Numbered from the stretch's first letter, positions 1 to 11,351 are shown. The stretch is 64,000 nucleotides of DNA from Mesostigma viride (GCA_009746045.1 RPFO01000299.1:188001-252000), one strand, 5' to 3'. The notes: a model not told the origin generated them from the sequence alone. Numbers and translations are program-made.

Positions 1-247
1 ACACACCACGCACGCAAGGGGCGGCTGCACACACACGTACATACACTGCGCACGCAAGGGGCAACTGCACACACACGTACACACACCATGCACGGAAGGG
101 ACGGCTGCACACACATGTACATCCACCGCGCAACCACGGGGCGGCTGCACACACACGTACATACACCGCGCACGCAAGGGGCAACTGCCCGCACATGTAC
201 ATCCACCGCGCACGCAAGGGGCGGCTGCACCCACATGTACATACACA
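1..247. repeat. ~40-bp minisatellite array, left end cut by window
   Basis: Tandem units of about 40 bp, built on the words CGCACGCAAGGGGCGGCTGC and ACACACACGTACATACAC with minor variants. The same unit fills 11352-12795, 20765-21694 and 30389-31810. The long open frames it creates on both strands (His/Thr-rich or Cys/Val-rich) are by-products of a repeat without stops. I do not call them genes. Confidence 0.9.
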
Positions 248-1367
248 TCCAATTGCTGCTTTAGTTCCATTGGAGTGAGGGGCTGCCAGAGAAACATGTT
301 TATTACAAATACGTGTTAGGCACACGTCCAAGCCATTAGCTAACCTAAGAATCTGCAGTTTCTAAGCTAACTAGGCCACACAACAGGGGCCGAAACATCA
401 CATACCAGTCATAAGGACCTGGGCCAGTCAAAAGGACCTGGGCTTTGTAACATCCTCATGGCAGCAAGGGTGGGTGGGTGGGAGCTGCAAAGAGGAGTGG
501 TTGTTGCCCCGCCACAACCCTAAGTATCCACCGTCTACCTAGTCGTAGGTGGGGTGGCGGACGCCAGCCCACTGACCAACAGGCCAGTGGCGCCGCGCCG
601 TCCCCGGTCCACAGGACTGCCCCCGGTCCACAACACAAATTGGACCCGGTCCACAGTACCGTCCCCGGTACCCCCCCCCACATCACCGTACCCCCCCCCC
701 TAGTACTGGCTACCAAGTCAGACCTGTCTACTGCGGCCTCCCCTCCCCCAATTTGAGACTTCCGCAGGTCATAGATAGAACGAGCGTGAGCTCACAAAAT
801 CCAATTGCTGCTTTAGTTCCATTGGAGTGAGGGGCTGCCAGAGAAACATGTTTATTACAAATACGTGTTAGGCACACGTCCAAGCCATTAGCTAACCTAA
901 GAATCTGCAGTTTCTAAGCTAACTAGGCCACACAACAGGGGCCGAAACATCACATACCAGTCATAAGGACCTGGGCCAGTCAAAAGGACCTGGGCTTTGT
1001 AACATCCCGTACCCACTACCTGGCCACTTGGCCGCAAGCTGTCGTATGGCCCAGACTTCTCGTCGCCCCCCTTGTCCCCTGCCGCTACCAGTGCTTCCAT
1101 TAAACCAGGCGGCAATACAAGGGGGAAGCCAAAAGTATCCCCGTAGGGACCCCCCACTCCGGGGGGGTTCTCACCCATGTGGGCACTGCCCTCGGCAGCC
1201 ACCCCTGAAGGTTCGGCGATTCTTTGTACACCTTTCTTCACAGGCATAGCACCCCCGGCACCCCAATGACGCAGCTGCGTCTGGGATCCGCTATCGCCCC
1301 GCCCTAACATCCTTCCCCTTCCCCGCTGTGCACCGTCAGTCCCAACAACTCGTCCCCGCTTAAATTA
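248..1367. repeat. Composite repeat block, family 1 (M-N-M-P order)
   Basis: A ~210-bp module M (starts ATCCAATTGCTGC, ends near GGGCTTTGTAACATC) occurs at 248-460 and again at 801-1006. It flanks a ~330-bp module N that begins AGCTGCAAAGAGG and ends GAGCTCACAAA. Module P (from 1007) runs up to the DNA transposon at 1368 and resumes at 10450. The same order is repeated at 12796-14713. No coding frame looks real. TTA at 1365-1367 is the left target duplication of transposon A. Confidence 0.8.
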
Positions 1368-1396
1368 GGGTGGTTTTACCGGATTAGGATACATTT
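1368..1396 (+). repeat. Left terminal inverted repeat of transposon A
   Basis: This 29-bp sequence beginning GGGTGGTTTTACC is perfectly inverted at 10421-10449. The word AGGATACATTT recurs just inside both ends (near 1416 and 10400), as expected for subterminal binding sites. Confidence 0.92.
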
Positions 1397-1886
1397 TTTT
1401 GTCTAGGATACATTTGATGCACTGTGCAGTTTTCAGATGTGTTTGTGGGGGTTGATTGCGCCTAGCATGCATTTTATTGAAGCAATGAGTTTCCCAAGAT
1501 ATACATTATATAAACTAAGACAATTGACCCATTAACGCAATGAGACAACATCAATGAGACAACATATGCCAATTGAAGGCTGCCCGCAACTTTATTCCAA
1601 GTTCATTATTATATGATTCCAAGACCATAACTCTTCCAAGACCGTACATCTTCAAGATATAGCACTACAGACACCCACGCGGCTTCCGCGGTCATCACGC
1701 TCCTCCTCCAAGACAACTCAACCTTACAGGACGTTGGGCCATCATACGTCCGGAATAATTGTGTCACTTATTACATAACCAAACTTTTTGAGGGATCGCC
1801 ATGGTTGCATGGTTTCAACACATGCGCCCTGCACTCATGTGCATCAAAGGTGTTGCGTAGTGCCAACTCAGTGTCAAAGAACTGAT

Positions 1887-3273
1887 TCAATAATATTTCC
1901 CGTATGGCCATGAAGGCCCACATGAGTTAAACATGGCCGAGAGTGATTGCATCATCCTTCTTGGCGACATCGGTCTTGACGACGTCGATGGGGAAGACGG
2001 CAGCACCTGCATGTGAACAAAAGAATCCATGAACTGTGGCATCCAAAGGCAACAACATATTAGCATCCCATTGAACACGAAGCCACGCTGACCCGGCCAT
2101 CCAGCCGCCCACGCAGCCACAGAGCCAGCCAGCCACGCAGTGACGCACCCACCCAGCCACACATCCACGCATCCACGCACCCCGCCACCCCCCCCCCCCC
2201 AGCCAACCACGCAGCCACGCAGCCACGCAGCCACGCAGCAGCGCAGCCACGCAGCCACACAGCCACGCACCCTCCTTTCCAGCCACGCAGCCACGCAGCC
2301 ACGCAGCCACGCAGCCACGCAGCCACGCAGCAGCGCAGCTACGCAGCCACACAGCCACGCACCCTCCTTTCCAGCCAAGCAGCCACGCAGCCACGCAGCC
2401 ACGCAGCCACGCAGCAGCGCAGCCACGCAGCCACACAGCCACGCACCCTCCTTTCCAGCCACGCAGCCACGCAGCCACGCAGCAGCGCAGCCACGCAGCC
2501 ACACAGCCACGCACCCTCCTTTCCAGCCAAGCAGCCACGCAGCCACGCAGCCACGCAGCCACGCAGCCACGCAGCAGCGCAGCCACGCAGCCACACAGCC
2601 ACGCAGCCACGCAGCCACGCAGCAGCGCAGCCACGCAGCCACGCAGCAGCGCAGCCACGCAGCCACACAGCCACGCACCCTCCTTTCCAGCCACGCAGCC
2701 ACGCAGCCACGCAGCCACGCAGCCACGCAGCCACGCAGCCACGCAGCCACGCAGCAGCGCAGCCACGCAGCCACACAGCCACGCACCCTCCTTTCCAGCC
2801 AAGCAGCCACGCAGCCACGCAGCAGCGCAGCCACGCAGCCACACAGCCACGCACCCTCCTTTCCAGCCAAGCAGCCACGCAGCCACGCAGCCACGCAGCC
2901 ACGCAGCAGCGCAGCCACGCAGCCACACAGCCACGCAGCCACGCAGCCACGCAGCAGCGCAGCCACGCAGCCACGCAGCCACGCAGCCACGCAGCAGCGC
3001 AGCCACGCAGCCACACAGCCACGCACCCTCCTTTCCAGCCAAGCAGCCACGCAGTCACACAGTCACACAGTCAAACCCCCCTACACCCCCCCCCCACACA
3101 CACACCCACCCCACCCACTCAACACTACACGAATGACTCACAAAGAACTGCTGCACCACCGATGATCCCTGCGGGAACTGCTCTGCTGCCGACGGTCCCT
3201 GCGAAAACTGCTGCAGTGCCGACAATGCCTGTGGAAACTGCGACATTGCCGACGCTGCCTGCGGGAACTGAAG

Positions 3274-3333
<60 letters not shown>

Positions 3334-3370
3334 AGTTGTTGCTGCAGTTGCTGCTGCAGTTGCTGCTGCA

Positions 3371-3409
<39 letters not shown>

Positions 3410-3757
3410 GCTGGACCACTTGTTTCTGCACCTCTTGACGCAGCTGCAAACCAAGCTCTTCAACCTTCTTGCTTTGGTTCTCCATAGCTCGTTGCATCTC
3501 TCTCATCGTCTGTTCCACGCCCACCAGTACGGGGGTCGGCGGCGGAAGCGGCTGGGTACGCTCTGGCTGGGTGCGCTCTGGCTGCCGTGCAGGACCTTGC
3601 CACATCGGCCGGCGCATTGGTGGTTTGCACCGGCCAAAAAATCTACTTTCATGGCACCAGATTTCTTTCCTAGCACCCATTTTCTACAATCGTCCCCGGC
3701 ATAACACAAATCAATCAATTCGTCCATGTCATCGCTTCGGCTATCAGCATCGGGCAT
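1887..3757 (-). CDS. Transposon A gene 1: coiled-coil and polyglutamine protein, spliced, unknown function
   Basis: I do not recognise this protein. Two overlapping minus-strand frames start at ATG 3757 (MPDADSRSDDMDELIDL...) and ATG 3680. The second has a Pro-rich stretch, then a heptad-like segment (VEQTMREMQRAMENQ), then a polyQ run encoded by the CAG tract at 3272-3405. Moving from the first frame to the second needs a -1 shift at a T6 run near 3627. The large exon ends at a GTGAGT donor (3136-3141). The intron (2007-3141) holds the 10-bp minisatellite and ends TTCACATGCAG. The terminal exon 1887-2006 then encodes a 39-residue tail ending WPYGKYY. Which of the three CAG frames is used after the repeat is unclear. 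The same layout is kept in copy B (33058-35417). Confidence 0.5.
2208..3070. repeat. GCAGCCACGC 10-bp minisatellite inside a putative intron
   Basis: Dense tandem GCAGCCACGC, interrupted regularly by the spacer CCCTCCTTTCCAGCCA and by GCAGCAGCGC variants. Copy B has a longer version (about 33375-34700), so the array changes length between copies. It lies between a GTGAGT donor and a CATGCAG acceptor on the minus strand. The His/Gln- and Ala/Trp-rich open frames here are rejected as genes. Confidence 0.85.
3272..3405 (-). repeat. CAG/CTG trinucleotide tract (polyQ-coding on minus strand)
   Basis: Two uninterrupted CTG blocks are separated by CAGTTGCTG interruptions. Read on the minus strand it encodes Gln runs broken by Leu. 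Copy B is 36 bp longer (about 34898-35066), a multiple of three. Confidence 0.85.
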
Positions 3758-3924
3758 AGTTCCCGTGGCTAGTGCCCATCATTCTTTCCACCTTGAGCGG
3801 GGCGAAGTCACGAATTCAAGCGCGAAGTGCATTTGAATCAAGCGGGAACTGGGTGACACTGCTTGAAGACGTGCAGCTCCAAGGCATGCAAATGATGCAA
3901 TGTATGAAAGATACGATACGCAAA

Positions 3925-5120
3925 GTTCAGGTGTTCAGGTGAAGCCGTGAAGACGTGGTGAAGACAGGTGAAGACGCGGTGAAGACGTGAAGACGTGAAG
4001 ACGTGAAGACGTGAAGACGTGAAGACGTGAAGACACGATACGGCAAGTTCAGGTGAAGTTCAGGTGTTCAGGTGAAGCCGTGAAGACGTGAAGCCGTGAA
4101 GCCGTGAAGACGTGGTGAAGACAGGTGAAGACGCGGTGAAGACGTGAAGACGTGAAGACGTGAAGACGTGAAGACGTGAAGACACGATACGGCAAGTTCA
4201 GGTGAAGTTCAGGTGTTCAGGTAAAGCCGTGAAGACGTGAAGCCGTGAAGCCTGAAGACGTGGTGAAGACAGGTGAAGACGCGGTGAAGACGTGAAGACG
4301 TGAAGACGTGAAGACGTGAAGACGTGAAGACGTGAAGACGTGAAGACACGATACGGCAAGTTCAGGTGAAGTTCAGGTGTTCAGGTGAAGCCGTGAAGCC
4401 GTGAAGACGCGAAGACGTGAAGACGTGGTGAAGACAGGTGAAGACGCGGTGAAGACGTGAAGACGTGAAGACGTGAAGACGTGAAGACGTGAAGACACGA
4501 TACGGCAAGTTCAGGTGAAGTTCAGGTGTTCAGGTGAAGCCGTGAAGCCGTGAAGACGTGAAGCCGTGAAGACGTGGTGAAGACAGGTGAAGACGCGGTG
4601 AAGACGTGAAGACGTGAAGACGTGAAGACGTGAAGACACGATACGGCAAGTTCAGGTGAAGTTCAGGTGTTCAGGTGAAGCCGTGAAGACGTGAAGACGC
4701 GAAGACGTGAAGACGTGAAGACGTGAAGACACGATACGGCAAGTTCAGGTGAAGTTCAGGTGTTCAGGTGAAGCCGTGAAGCCGTGAAGCCGTGAAGCCT
4801 GAAGACGTGGTGAAGACAGGTGAAGACGCGGTGAAGACGTGAAGACGTGAAGACGTGAAGACGTGAAGACGTGAAGACACGATACGGCAAGTTCAGGTGA
4901 AGTTCAGGTGTTCAGGTGAAGCCGTGAAGCCGTGAAGACGTGAAGCCGTGAAGACGTGGTGAAGACAGGTGAAGACGCGGTGAAGACGTGAAGACGTGAA
5001 GACGTGCATGCAAGGTATCAAAGATACGATACGCCGCAAGTTCAGGTGAAGTCGTGAAGACGTGAAGACGTGAAGACGTGAAGACGTGAAGACGTGAAGA
5101 CGTGAAGACGTGAAGACCAG
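3925..5120. repeat. Satellite of GTGAAGACGT with ~90-160-bp higher-order units
   Basis: The 10-mer GTGAAGACGT is repeated in runs of 3-8. Runs are separated by a recurring segment containing ACACGATACGGCAAG, TTCAGGTGAAGTTCAGG and AAGCCGTGAAG. There are about seven higher-order units here and about five in copy B (35575-36525). The Phe/Thr/Ser-rich frames on the minus strand are repeat by-products. Confidence 0.85.
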
Positions 5121-5650
5121 GACTGTCACGTGAAGACTGGGACGTGAAGGCAAGTTGCAGCACTCGGCCGCTGCAGTCGCACGCAGGTAGAAACGAGTAT
5201 TGCTGCTTGAATCTGTCAAGACCCCATCGAATGTAAAACAGGTTTTTCGTAAAGAAATCCGATTTGTGGGCGGGCTTTACATATTGCTTCTGTCCAAGCA
5301 CTACCGGATGTAAAACAGTATACTTCTTGAAGAAATAAGTTGGGGCTTTGTTGGGCGTCACATTTGACCGGTGGGCGGAGTTTCCTGCTTCTGTGAAGGC
5401 GCCATCGAATGTAGATCAGTAGATTTTCTAAAGAAATCTGAGTTGTGGGCGGGGCCTTTATTGCTTGTGTCCATCCACCACCGGATGTAGAACAGTAGAC
5501 TTATTGAAGGTGAATCACGATACAACAGCTGTAGTTGACAACATCATGACCGGCACATCTTTCCCCCACCGCTGCTCAACCCGGTCCCCCCCAAACTCCT
5601 CCACACTTGCCCACCTTTCCACCCTCCTCCACGGCCCGTTGTGTTTGCAG
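5121..5650. other. Unique-looking spacer left of the captured gene fragment
   Basis: No convincing gene. It contains loose direct repeats around the words CGAATGTAAAACAG and CCGGATGTAGAACAG. A pyrimidine-rich stretch from about 5570 forms the end of the intron upstream of the first captured CFAP299 exon. Confidence 0.5.
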
Positions 5651-6426
5651 GCGTTGGCACAAAGGGAGGAGGCCGTGCGAGCCGGGAAACTCACGGTATG
5701 GTTTGATTTCTAGTTTTGTATTAGGACCCTAGGGTAGCTATGTTATATAGGCATGTCTGACAGCATAGCTCACCATTTCATTACCATGGGATGCTGAGCA
5801 TACCATTTCCAGAGAGGTAAGTCAGTCACTCTTCGCAGTTGACAAGTCAGAGAAAGCAATCAAGTGCAGCGTTCACAACTCTTGCCGCTCGTAACCTTTT
5901 GTCTGCCCGGTTTGGCAGCTCCCTGTCTTTGCTTTCTCTCGTATTTCTTTCTTTTGTCTCTTTTCTACATCTTTCTTTGCTAATTCTTGAATATATGATG
6001 CTATTGTAGCATCCTTCTAGCGCGGATCGCTCTTAATATCCTTCTCGCGCACGTTTCCTCGCTTTTTCTCATGTAAGAGCGTCTTCCCTGCCCATGCAGC
6101 GTGTACCTGGTGTGTGTGGCTCTGCCTTGCCAATCACAACTGACCGACATGCTGGTCAGGCACTGCAGGTCGTTGCCCTTGCGTGTGTGAACCTGCTGTT
6201 TTGGCTGTTCCCATGGCCGCTGCGTGTGTCCGTGAATGATACCATGGGAGGGAGACTTCTCCCATGGGTCCCCTTCGCTGACACTCGTGATGTAGGTTCG
6301 CGTCGACTTGTTTCTCTCACTGTGCCCATATTGGCCTCGCACGGCTTTGTCTCTCATTCCTTGTTTGCATGCGGCGGCGTGTAGACCATCATCTTCATCC
6401 GAGACCGCAACAGCAAGGGCCAGGAG
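5651..6426 (+). pseudogene. CFAP299: Captured fragment of CFAP299 (C4orf22): two exons and the intron between them
   Basis: Exon 5651-5695 (45 bp) follows a TTTGCAG acceptor and precedes a GTATGG donor; it reads ALAQREEAVRAGKLT. Exon 6385-6426 (42 bp) follows TGTAG and precedes GTGAGT; it reads TIIFIRDRNSKGQE. Both introns are phase 0, so the exons join into one continuous peptide. From memory this matches the central conserved part of CFAP299, a cilia/flagella-associated protein, whose family motif continues with a GYIDYAHRLK-like stretch. That continuation is absent here and no other exons are seen. It is therefore a gene piece carried by the transposon, with its splice sites still intact. 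It is present identically in copy B (37055-37830). Confidence 0.82.
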
Positions 6427-6629
6427 GTGAGTAATTGCTGAGGGCATGGCTCCTATCCCTTGATGAGTCTAGCGCCATGTACCACCCTCTATGCCTGCAT
6501 ATAGGTGACGCATTGAAAATGCAAGCATCTTACTAGAAGTAGCACGGGCCTCCGAGGTGAGATTTTGCGCAGGCCTCATGATCCCAATGGACCTGCGAAG
6601 CGCATGGCGCGCATGGGCGGCCGGCCGGC
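6427..6629. other. Residual intron and spacer
   Basis: Starts with the donor of the second captured exon and runs to the GC-rich repeat. No further CFAP299 exon was found. Confidence 0.5.
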
Positions 6630-7590
6630 GCAGCTGGCATGCGGCGGGGCGGGGCTGTCGACGGGCGGCGGGGCAGGGCCGTCGGCGCGCGGGGGGCCAG
6701 CGGCGCTGCCGGTGCGCGCGGGCGGCGGGCCGGCGCACCTGGCATGCGGCGGGGCAGGGCTGTCGACGGGCGGCGGGGCGGGGCAGTCGACGGGCGGCGG
6801 GGCAGGGCCAGCGGCGCTGCCGGCGCGCGTGGGCAGCGGGCCGGCGCAGCTGGCATGCGGCGGGGCGGGGCTGTCGACGGGCGGCGGGGCAGGGCTGTCG
6901 ACGGGCGGCGGGGCAGGGCCGTCGGCGCGCGGGGGGCCAGCGGCGCTGCCGGCGCGCGCGGGCGGCGGGCCGGCGCACCTGGCATGCGGTGGGTCGGGGC
7001 TGTCGACGGGCGGCGGGGCGGGGCAGTCGACGGGCGGCGGGGCAGGGCCGTCAGCGCGCGGGGGGCCAGCGGCGCTGCCGGCGCGCGTGGGCGGCGGGCC
7101 GGCGCAGCTGGCATGCGGCGGGGCGGGGCAGTCGACGGGCGGCGGGGCGGGGCAGCCGGTGCGCGGCGGGGCGGCGCCGTCGGCGGGCGGCGAGGTGGCG
7201 CAGCCAGCGCGCAGCGAGGTGGCAGCGGCGGCGCAGCCTGCATGCGGCGGGGCAGGGCTGTCGACGGGCGGCGGGGCGGGGCAGTCGACGGGCGGCGGGG
7301 CAGGGCCGTCGGCGCGCGGGGGGCCAGCGGCGCTGCCGGCGCGCATGGGCGGCGGGCCGGCGCAGCTGGCATGCGGCGGGGCGGGGCTGTCAACGGGCGG
7401 CGGGGCAGGGCCGTCGGCGCGCGGGGGGCCAACGGCGCTGCCGGCGCGCGTGGGCGGCGGGCCGGCGCAGCTGGCATGCGGCGGGGCGGGGCAGCCTGTC
7501 GACGGGCTACGGGGCGGGGCAGCCGGCGCGCGGCGGGCCGGCGGCGCAGCCGGCGGGCGGCGGAGCGGCGGAGCGGCGGAGCGGCACAGC
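6630..7590. repeat. Very GC-rich minisatellite
   Basis: Variants of GTCGACGGGCGGCGGGGCAG and GGCGCAGCTGGCATGCGG recur in higher-order blocks of roughly 100-180 bp. All frames stay open, giving Gly/Ala/Arg-rich and Pro/Arg-rich translations on both strands. I treat these as repeat artefacts. The frame upstream of gene 2 could in principle run through the array, but its G-run lengths differ between copies A and B, which breaks the frame. Confidence 0.85.
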
Positions 7591-7616
7591 CGGTGCCTGA
7601 AAAACGCGGTCGCTCA

Positions 7617-9147
7617 ATGAAGGTGCACCACGCCGTCTTCTTCCAGGTACAGGGCAACACAGAGACCTGGTTGTCCTACCGGACCACGGAGTCCCAAAAG
7701 ACGCCGTGGCAGCCCGCGGGGACTCGACAGGAAGGCGCGCCACGGTGCGGGAAGGCGATGACACAGCCATACAGGTTTGATGCGGAGGGGCGGCCGCTGT
7801 TTGGCGTCCGACTTGTGGATCCAGACCGCATTCCGATGTTGCAGGACACCCCAGCCTTCGCACCATTGAACATGGAGTTTCTGGGGAAGGAGCTGGAGTC
7901 GATCAAAACAAGGGTCGAGAAGTTGCCCCATGGCATCTGGCAGTGGTACTTTCCGCCCGACACCATCAAGCCAAACAAGGCCTTTTTTCGCAAGTCAAGT
8001 CCCACATGCCCCTGAGGAGGTGCCTGAGGAGTGGCGCCCTTTGCCGTGGCCATCTCGCGCGGACATCTCCGCCCTGCGTGAGCACGATGCAGCGCCTGAA
8101 CCACCACCGACGCAAGAAGAGCACTTCATGGCGTTGGTCGACGCAGAGGCGGTGCGCGTCACCCCGCTGGTAGACCGAGTTCGTCATGATGGCCACACAC
8201 AGCAGGAATGGGCGGCAGAAGACAGGGCCATGGCAGCCAAGGTCGCTTACTTGAAGCGCATGCAAGGCGTTGAGAAAGGCTCCGCTGTTCTATACTGGCA
8301 CCCTTCAGCTGGTATTCTCTGCAACTCGAAGCTCACGTGGACTCCAGTCCTCGTTGGCATCATCAAGGAGGTGGTTGCGAAGGAGGATGGCGGCCAACCT
8401 TCTATTGAGCTCTTTGTATACCGCGCTAAGCATTTGCATGACACGTGGCACCCGTGGAATACAGACATTGCGCAATGGCCCCATCCGCCAACCACTGCGG
8501 CGCACACGGTGATCATCACCGCCTCAGACCTCGTCTTGACACAAGTGGTGGGCAAGCGAGGTCAGCCGCCCCATGGAGTCTCCTTGGGTGCGAACGAAAA
8601 GCTCACCAAGGAGTGCCTAAAGGCGCTGAAGGAGGTGCCCTATGACGCGGAACACCCGGTCGTGAAGTGGCAAGATGCTGAATGCTCGAAGGGCATCGTC
8701 GGCATGGCGAAGGCATGCTGGGAAGGCGTAACGCTGCAGGTCAAGAGTGGCAGCCGCAACCTCGTAGGGCAAGTCGTGTGTCATTGGGCGTCGGAGCGTG
8801 TGACATCCGCGGACGGTCGCACCGAAAGCCGGGACGGCAGGTACCATGGTCGTGTCGCTGTTGTCGACACGCAAAACGACATGGTAGCCATGTACTGGGG
8901 TGCCCGTTGGGAGGAGGACGCGGTTTCTTGCGTGCCTCTCCACGAGCTGGAGGCACAGATCTGCGGGTGCCCCGGTGTGGTCGTCCCTGCGTTGCAAGCG
9001 CCGGATATCACCCTGGCCGAGGCTCGATTGCGCGAGATGGTTCCACCCAGCGACGTTGTGGCGGAGAACAACAACGCAGGCGCCTCCCGGCGTCGGAAGC
9101 GAGCGCTCATCCTTGCCGATGACGATGACGACGACGACGACTGCTGA
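7617..9147 (+). CDS. Transposon A gene 2: unknown protein with acidic tail, apparent frameshift
   Basis: I do not recognise a domain. ATG at 7617 opens MKVHHAVFFQVQGNTETW; this frame stops at 8015. The rest is in the next frame, open from 7930 to 9147. Continuity of plausible protein (GIWQWYFPPDTIKPNKAFF, then VPHAPEEVPEEWRPLPWPSR) suggests one gene whose frame changes at a T6 run at about 7982-7987. A T5 run, or a +1 shift, would join them. The joined protein is about 510 residues. It ends in a basic RRRKR patch and an eight-Asp tail, so it is probably nuclear. Copy B has the same break at the same place and few substitutions (one is Glu to Lys). Confidence 0.6.
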
Positions 9148-9164
9148 AGCGCAAGCAGCGTTGT

Positions 9165-9560
9165 TGTCATTGAGCTGCTCATGTGCTGCTGCTGCTGCTG
9201 TGCTGCCATGCTATTGCTGCTGCATTGCTGCCGTGCTGCTGCTGTGCTATTGTGCTGATGTGTTGCTGCATTGCTGCCGTGCCGCTGATGTATTGCTGTC
9301 GTGCTGCTGTGTTGATGCACTGCTGCATTGCTGCCGTGCTGCTGAGCTAGTACTGCCTATTAGTGAATTTCCTATCAATGGACTATAGTCCACTGATAGG
9401 AAATTCAGGAATCGGCATACTAAGTTGCTGCTGCGCTGACTTGTGCTCCTGCTATGCGGCCGTGTTGATGTGCTACAGTTGTGCTGCTGCTGTGCTACGG
9501 TCATGCTGCTGCTGTGTTGCTGGGCTGATGTGTTGTTGCATTGATGTAGTGGCTATTGTT
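9165..9560. repeat. Degenerate TGC-rich tract containing a 44-bp palindrome
   Basis: The tract is TGCTGC, GTGCTGATG and similar triplets. At 9364-9407 lies an inverted repeat with no spacer: left arm TGAATTTCCTATCA plus TGGACTA, mirrored on the right with one mismatch. It is kept at 40759-40802 in copy B. Confidence 0.8.
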
Positions 9561-10420
9561 CCGCTACTACAATTTGCTACTGATGCCGCTGCTGGTGCTT
9601 TTTTGCATGTCAGTGCCCGCTATGTTCACACCACTGTTGCCGCGGTTGGTATCGCGTGATTTCCACCGGTTGTGCGTTGACATGTGTTACTCATGCATTT
9701 GCCCCTATATTTGGTAGCACGCGGTTTCGCGTTAGTTAGGTGCAGACAGCTGCATGTAGACAAACATCTTGTTTAAGTCGGTCAATTAACTGTTCTTGAC
9801 GCATCATGGTCCAAGTCGACCGACCTGTAGGGACCAGTAGAGCAATTGTCTAGGAGAAAGAGCGTGATCGCTGCAGAAGCCGCGTGGCAGCCGTGGCTGT
9901 ACCTGTAGTACGACCTGCATATATATGGATACTGTATTTGGATACTGGGTTGTTTATCAATTCTGGTTTTAATTTATTTAGTGTACCTGGTGTTGGCATG
10001 CCAACTCAGTGCTAAACTACTTTATGCACAATGATGCAACTTGATGCTATAGTGACGTGCCACGATGTAACTTTATTAACTTCACCATTAGTCATGGGGT
10101 CAATAGGATTGCTCATTATGCCATGTTAACATGAACCATGGGTTACGTAATAGTGAAAACAGTAATCATGATGCTCCACTTGAAGTCTCCAACATGGTCA
10201 TGTTTGGAATTTTATTGATCATATTCACAATATATGAAAAGAGACAACAAACGTGGAAGCATGGCACGCCGAGGCCGATAATATATGTGTGAAATATGAA
10301 AAGAGACAACATCTTTGGCAAGCATGATCATATTATGCTTGCCAAACATATTAATGATATCGACCATGTCCAGAAACCATGTTTGCCAATGGTGCATTTA
10401 GGATACATTTGAAGCCGTGC
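9561..10420. other. Non-coding AT-rich right arm of transposon A
   Basis: No gene seen. A 33-bp hairpin at 10314-10346 has 15-bp arms TTTGGCAAGCATGAT; one position is unpaired in A and it is perfect in B at 43789-43821. Copy B has about 120 extra AT-rich bases near 43287-43400. Confidence 0.6.
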
Positions 10421-10449
10421 AAATGTATCCTAATCCGGTAAAACCACCC
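10421..10449 (-). repeat. Right terminal inverted repeat of transposon A
   Basis: Perfect reverse complement of 1368-1396, followed directly by the TTA duplication at 10450-10452. Confidence 0.92.
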
Positions 10450-11351
10450 TTACGCGGCAACGACCCCGCCATTCCGCCCTGGCCGCCGGCCGCTGTCGCC
10501 TCACTTGGCACGAGGAAATGTTAGGCTGTTTAGGATGCTGCCCCCCCTGGCGCTGGGGCTGCAGACACCCCGCTCCTGTGCTGGCCTGGGGGCTCGATTC
10601 CCCCTTCTTCCCATGCTCGTATAGCGCGCTCATGCACTATTCTTGACGATATTCATTAGCCAGGCCCAGCGCATTCGATACACAACGAACTTGCCTGCGG
10701 CGTATTCCCCCTCCGCCTGTAGCTGTTGCCACCCAAGCACCACGACTGCCCCGCTTTAGTTGTCCGATCAAGAGTCACTCCCGCGTCTATCCAGACCCCT
10801 CCCGCGAGCTCGGGGTGGCGAGTACAACGGGCGAGCAAAAATAAAACAATCTGGCACTGGCAGCTACCGCCTGCACTTCGAACGGCAAGTTCTTGGGGTG
10901 CTGCCGACCCCCGTCGCGCAGCCGTCATAACCTTAAATAAACCAGGCCCCCGAATAATAATTCGGAGGCCGGTAGCTGTGATTTACATTCGGCACCGCCA
11001 TAGCAGTGCACACACGCCGTCAGTGGGCCGTCGACACAGCTGCAAAGAGGAGTGGTTGTTGCCCCGCCACAACCCTAAGTATCCACCGTCTACCTAGTCG
11101 TAGGTGGGGTGGCGGACGCCAGCCCACTGACCAACAGGCCAGTGGCGCCGCGCCGCCCCCGGTCCACAGGACTGCCCCCGGTCCAAAAACAAATTGGACC
11201 CGGTCCACAGTACCGTCCCCGGTAAACCCCCCCCACATCACCGTACCCCCCCCCCCTAGTACTGGCTACCAAGTCAGACCTGTCTACTGCGGCCTCCCCT
11301 CCCCCTTTGAGACTTCCGCAGGTCATAGATAGAACGAGCGTGAGCTCACAA
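10450..11351. repeat. Composite repeat block, family 1 (rest of P, then N)
   Basis: Continues module P after the transposon (ACGCGGCAACGACC...). Module N starts at AGCTGCAAAGAGGAG about 11038 and ends GAGCTCACAAA at 11351. The block at 13910-14713 is a close paralogue. Confidence 0.8.

Larger units (their letters stand above)
1368..10449. mobile_element. Large DNA transposon, copy A (9.1 kb)
   Basis: The element starts GGGTGGTTTTACCGGATTAG and ends with its exact reverse complement; the terminal inverted repeats are 29 bp. It is flanked by TTA on both sides (1365-1367 and 10450-10452). The paralogous block at 12796-14713 has the uninterrupted sequence with a single TTA at 13907-13909, which is a direct empty site. 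A second copy lies at 32539-43924 with a different duplication (TTG), so the copies moved by transposition. Cargo, left to right: a minus-strand coiled-coil/polyQ gene, a 10-bp minisatellite, a GTGAAGACGT satellite, a captured CFAP299 fragment, a GC-rich minisatellite, a plus-strand unknown gene and an AT-rich right arm. I see no recognisable DDE transposase, so the superfamily is open. A 3-bp duplication and GGG termini would fit Zator-, Academ-, CMC- or Harbinger-like groups. Confidence 0.9.

Noticed and set aside
2140-3165. Long His/Gln/Pro-rich and Ala/Trp/Cys-rich open frames over the GCAGCCACGC array (also 33058-34789)
   Set aside because: A 10-bp repeat without stops is open in all frames on both strands. 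Its length changes between the two transposon copies, and it lies between plausible splice sites.
4893-5361. Phe/Thr/Ser-rich frames in the GTGAAGACGT satellite
   Set aside because: Direct translation of the 10-mer repeat, and unit numbers differ between copies.
6533-7660. Gly/Ala/Arg-rich and Pro/Arg-rich frames over the GC-rich array
   Set aside because: All six frames stay open, and a G-run indel in copy B changes which frame continues. Only the part from 7617 onward looks like protein.
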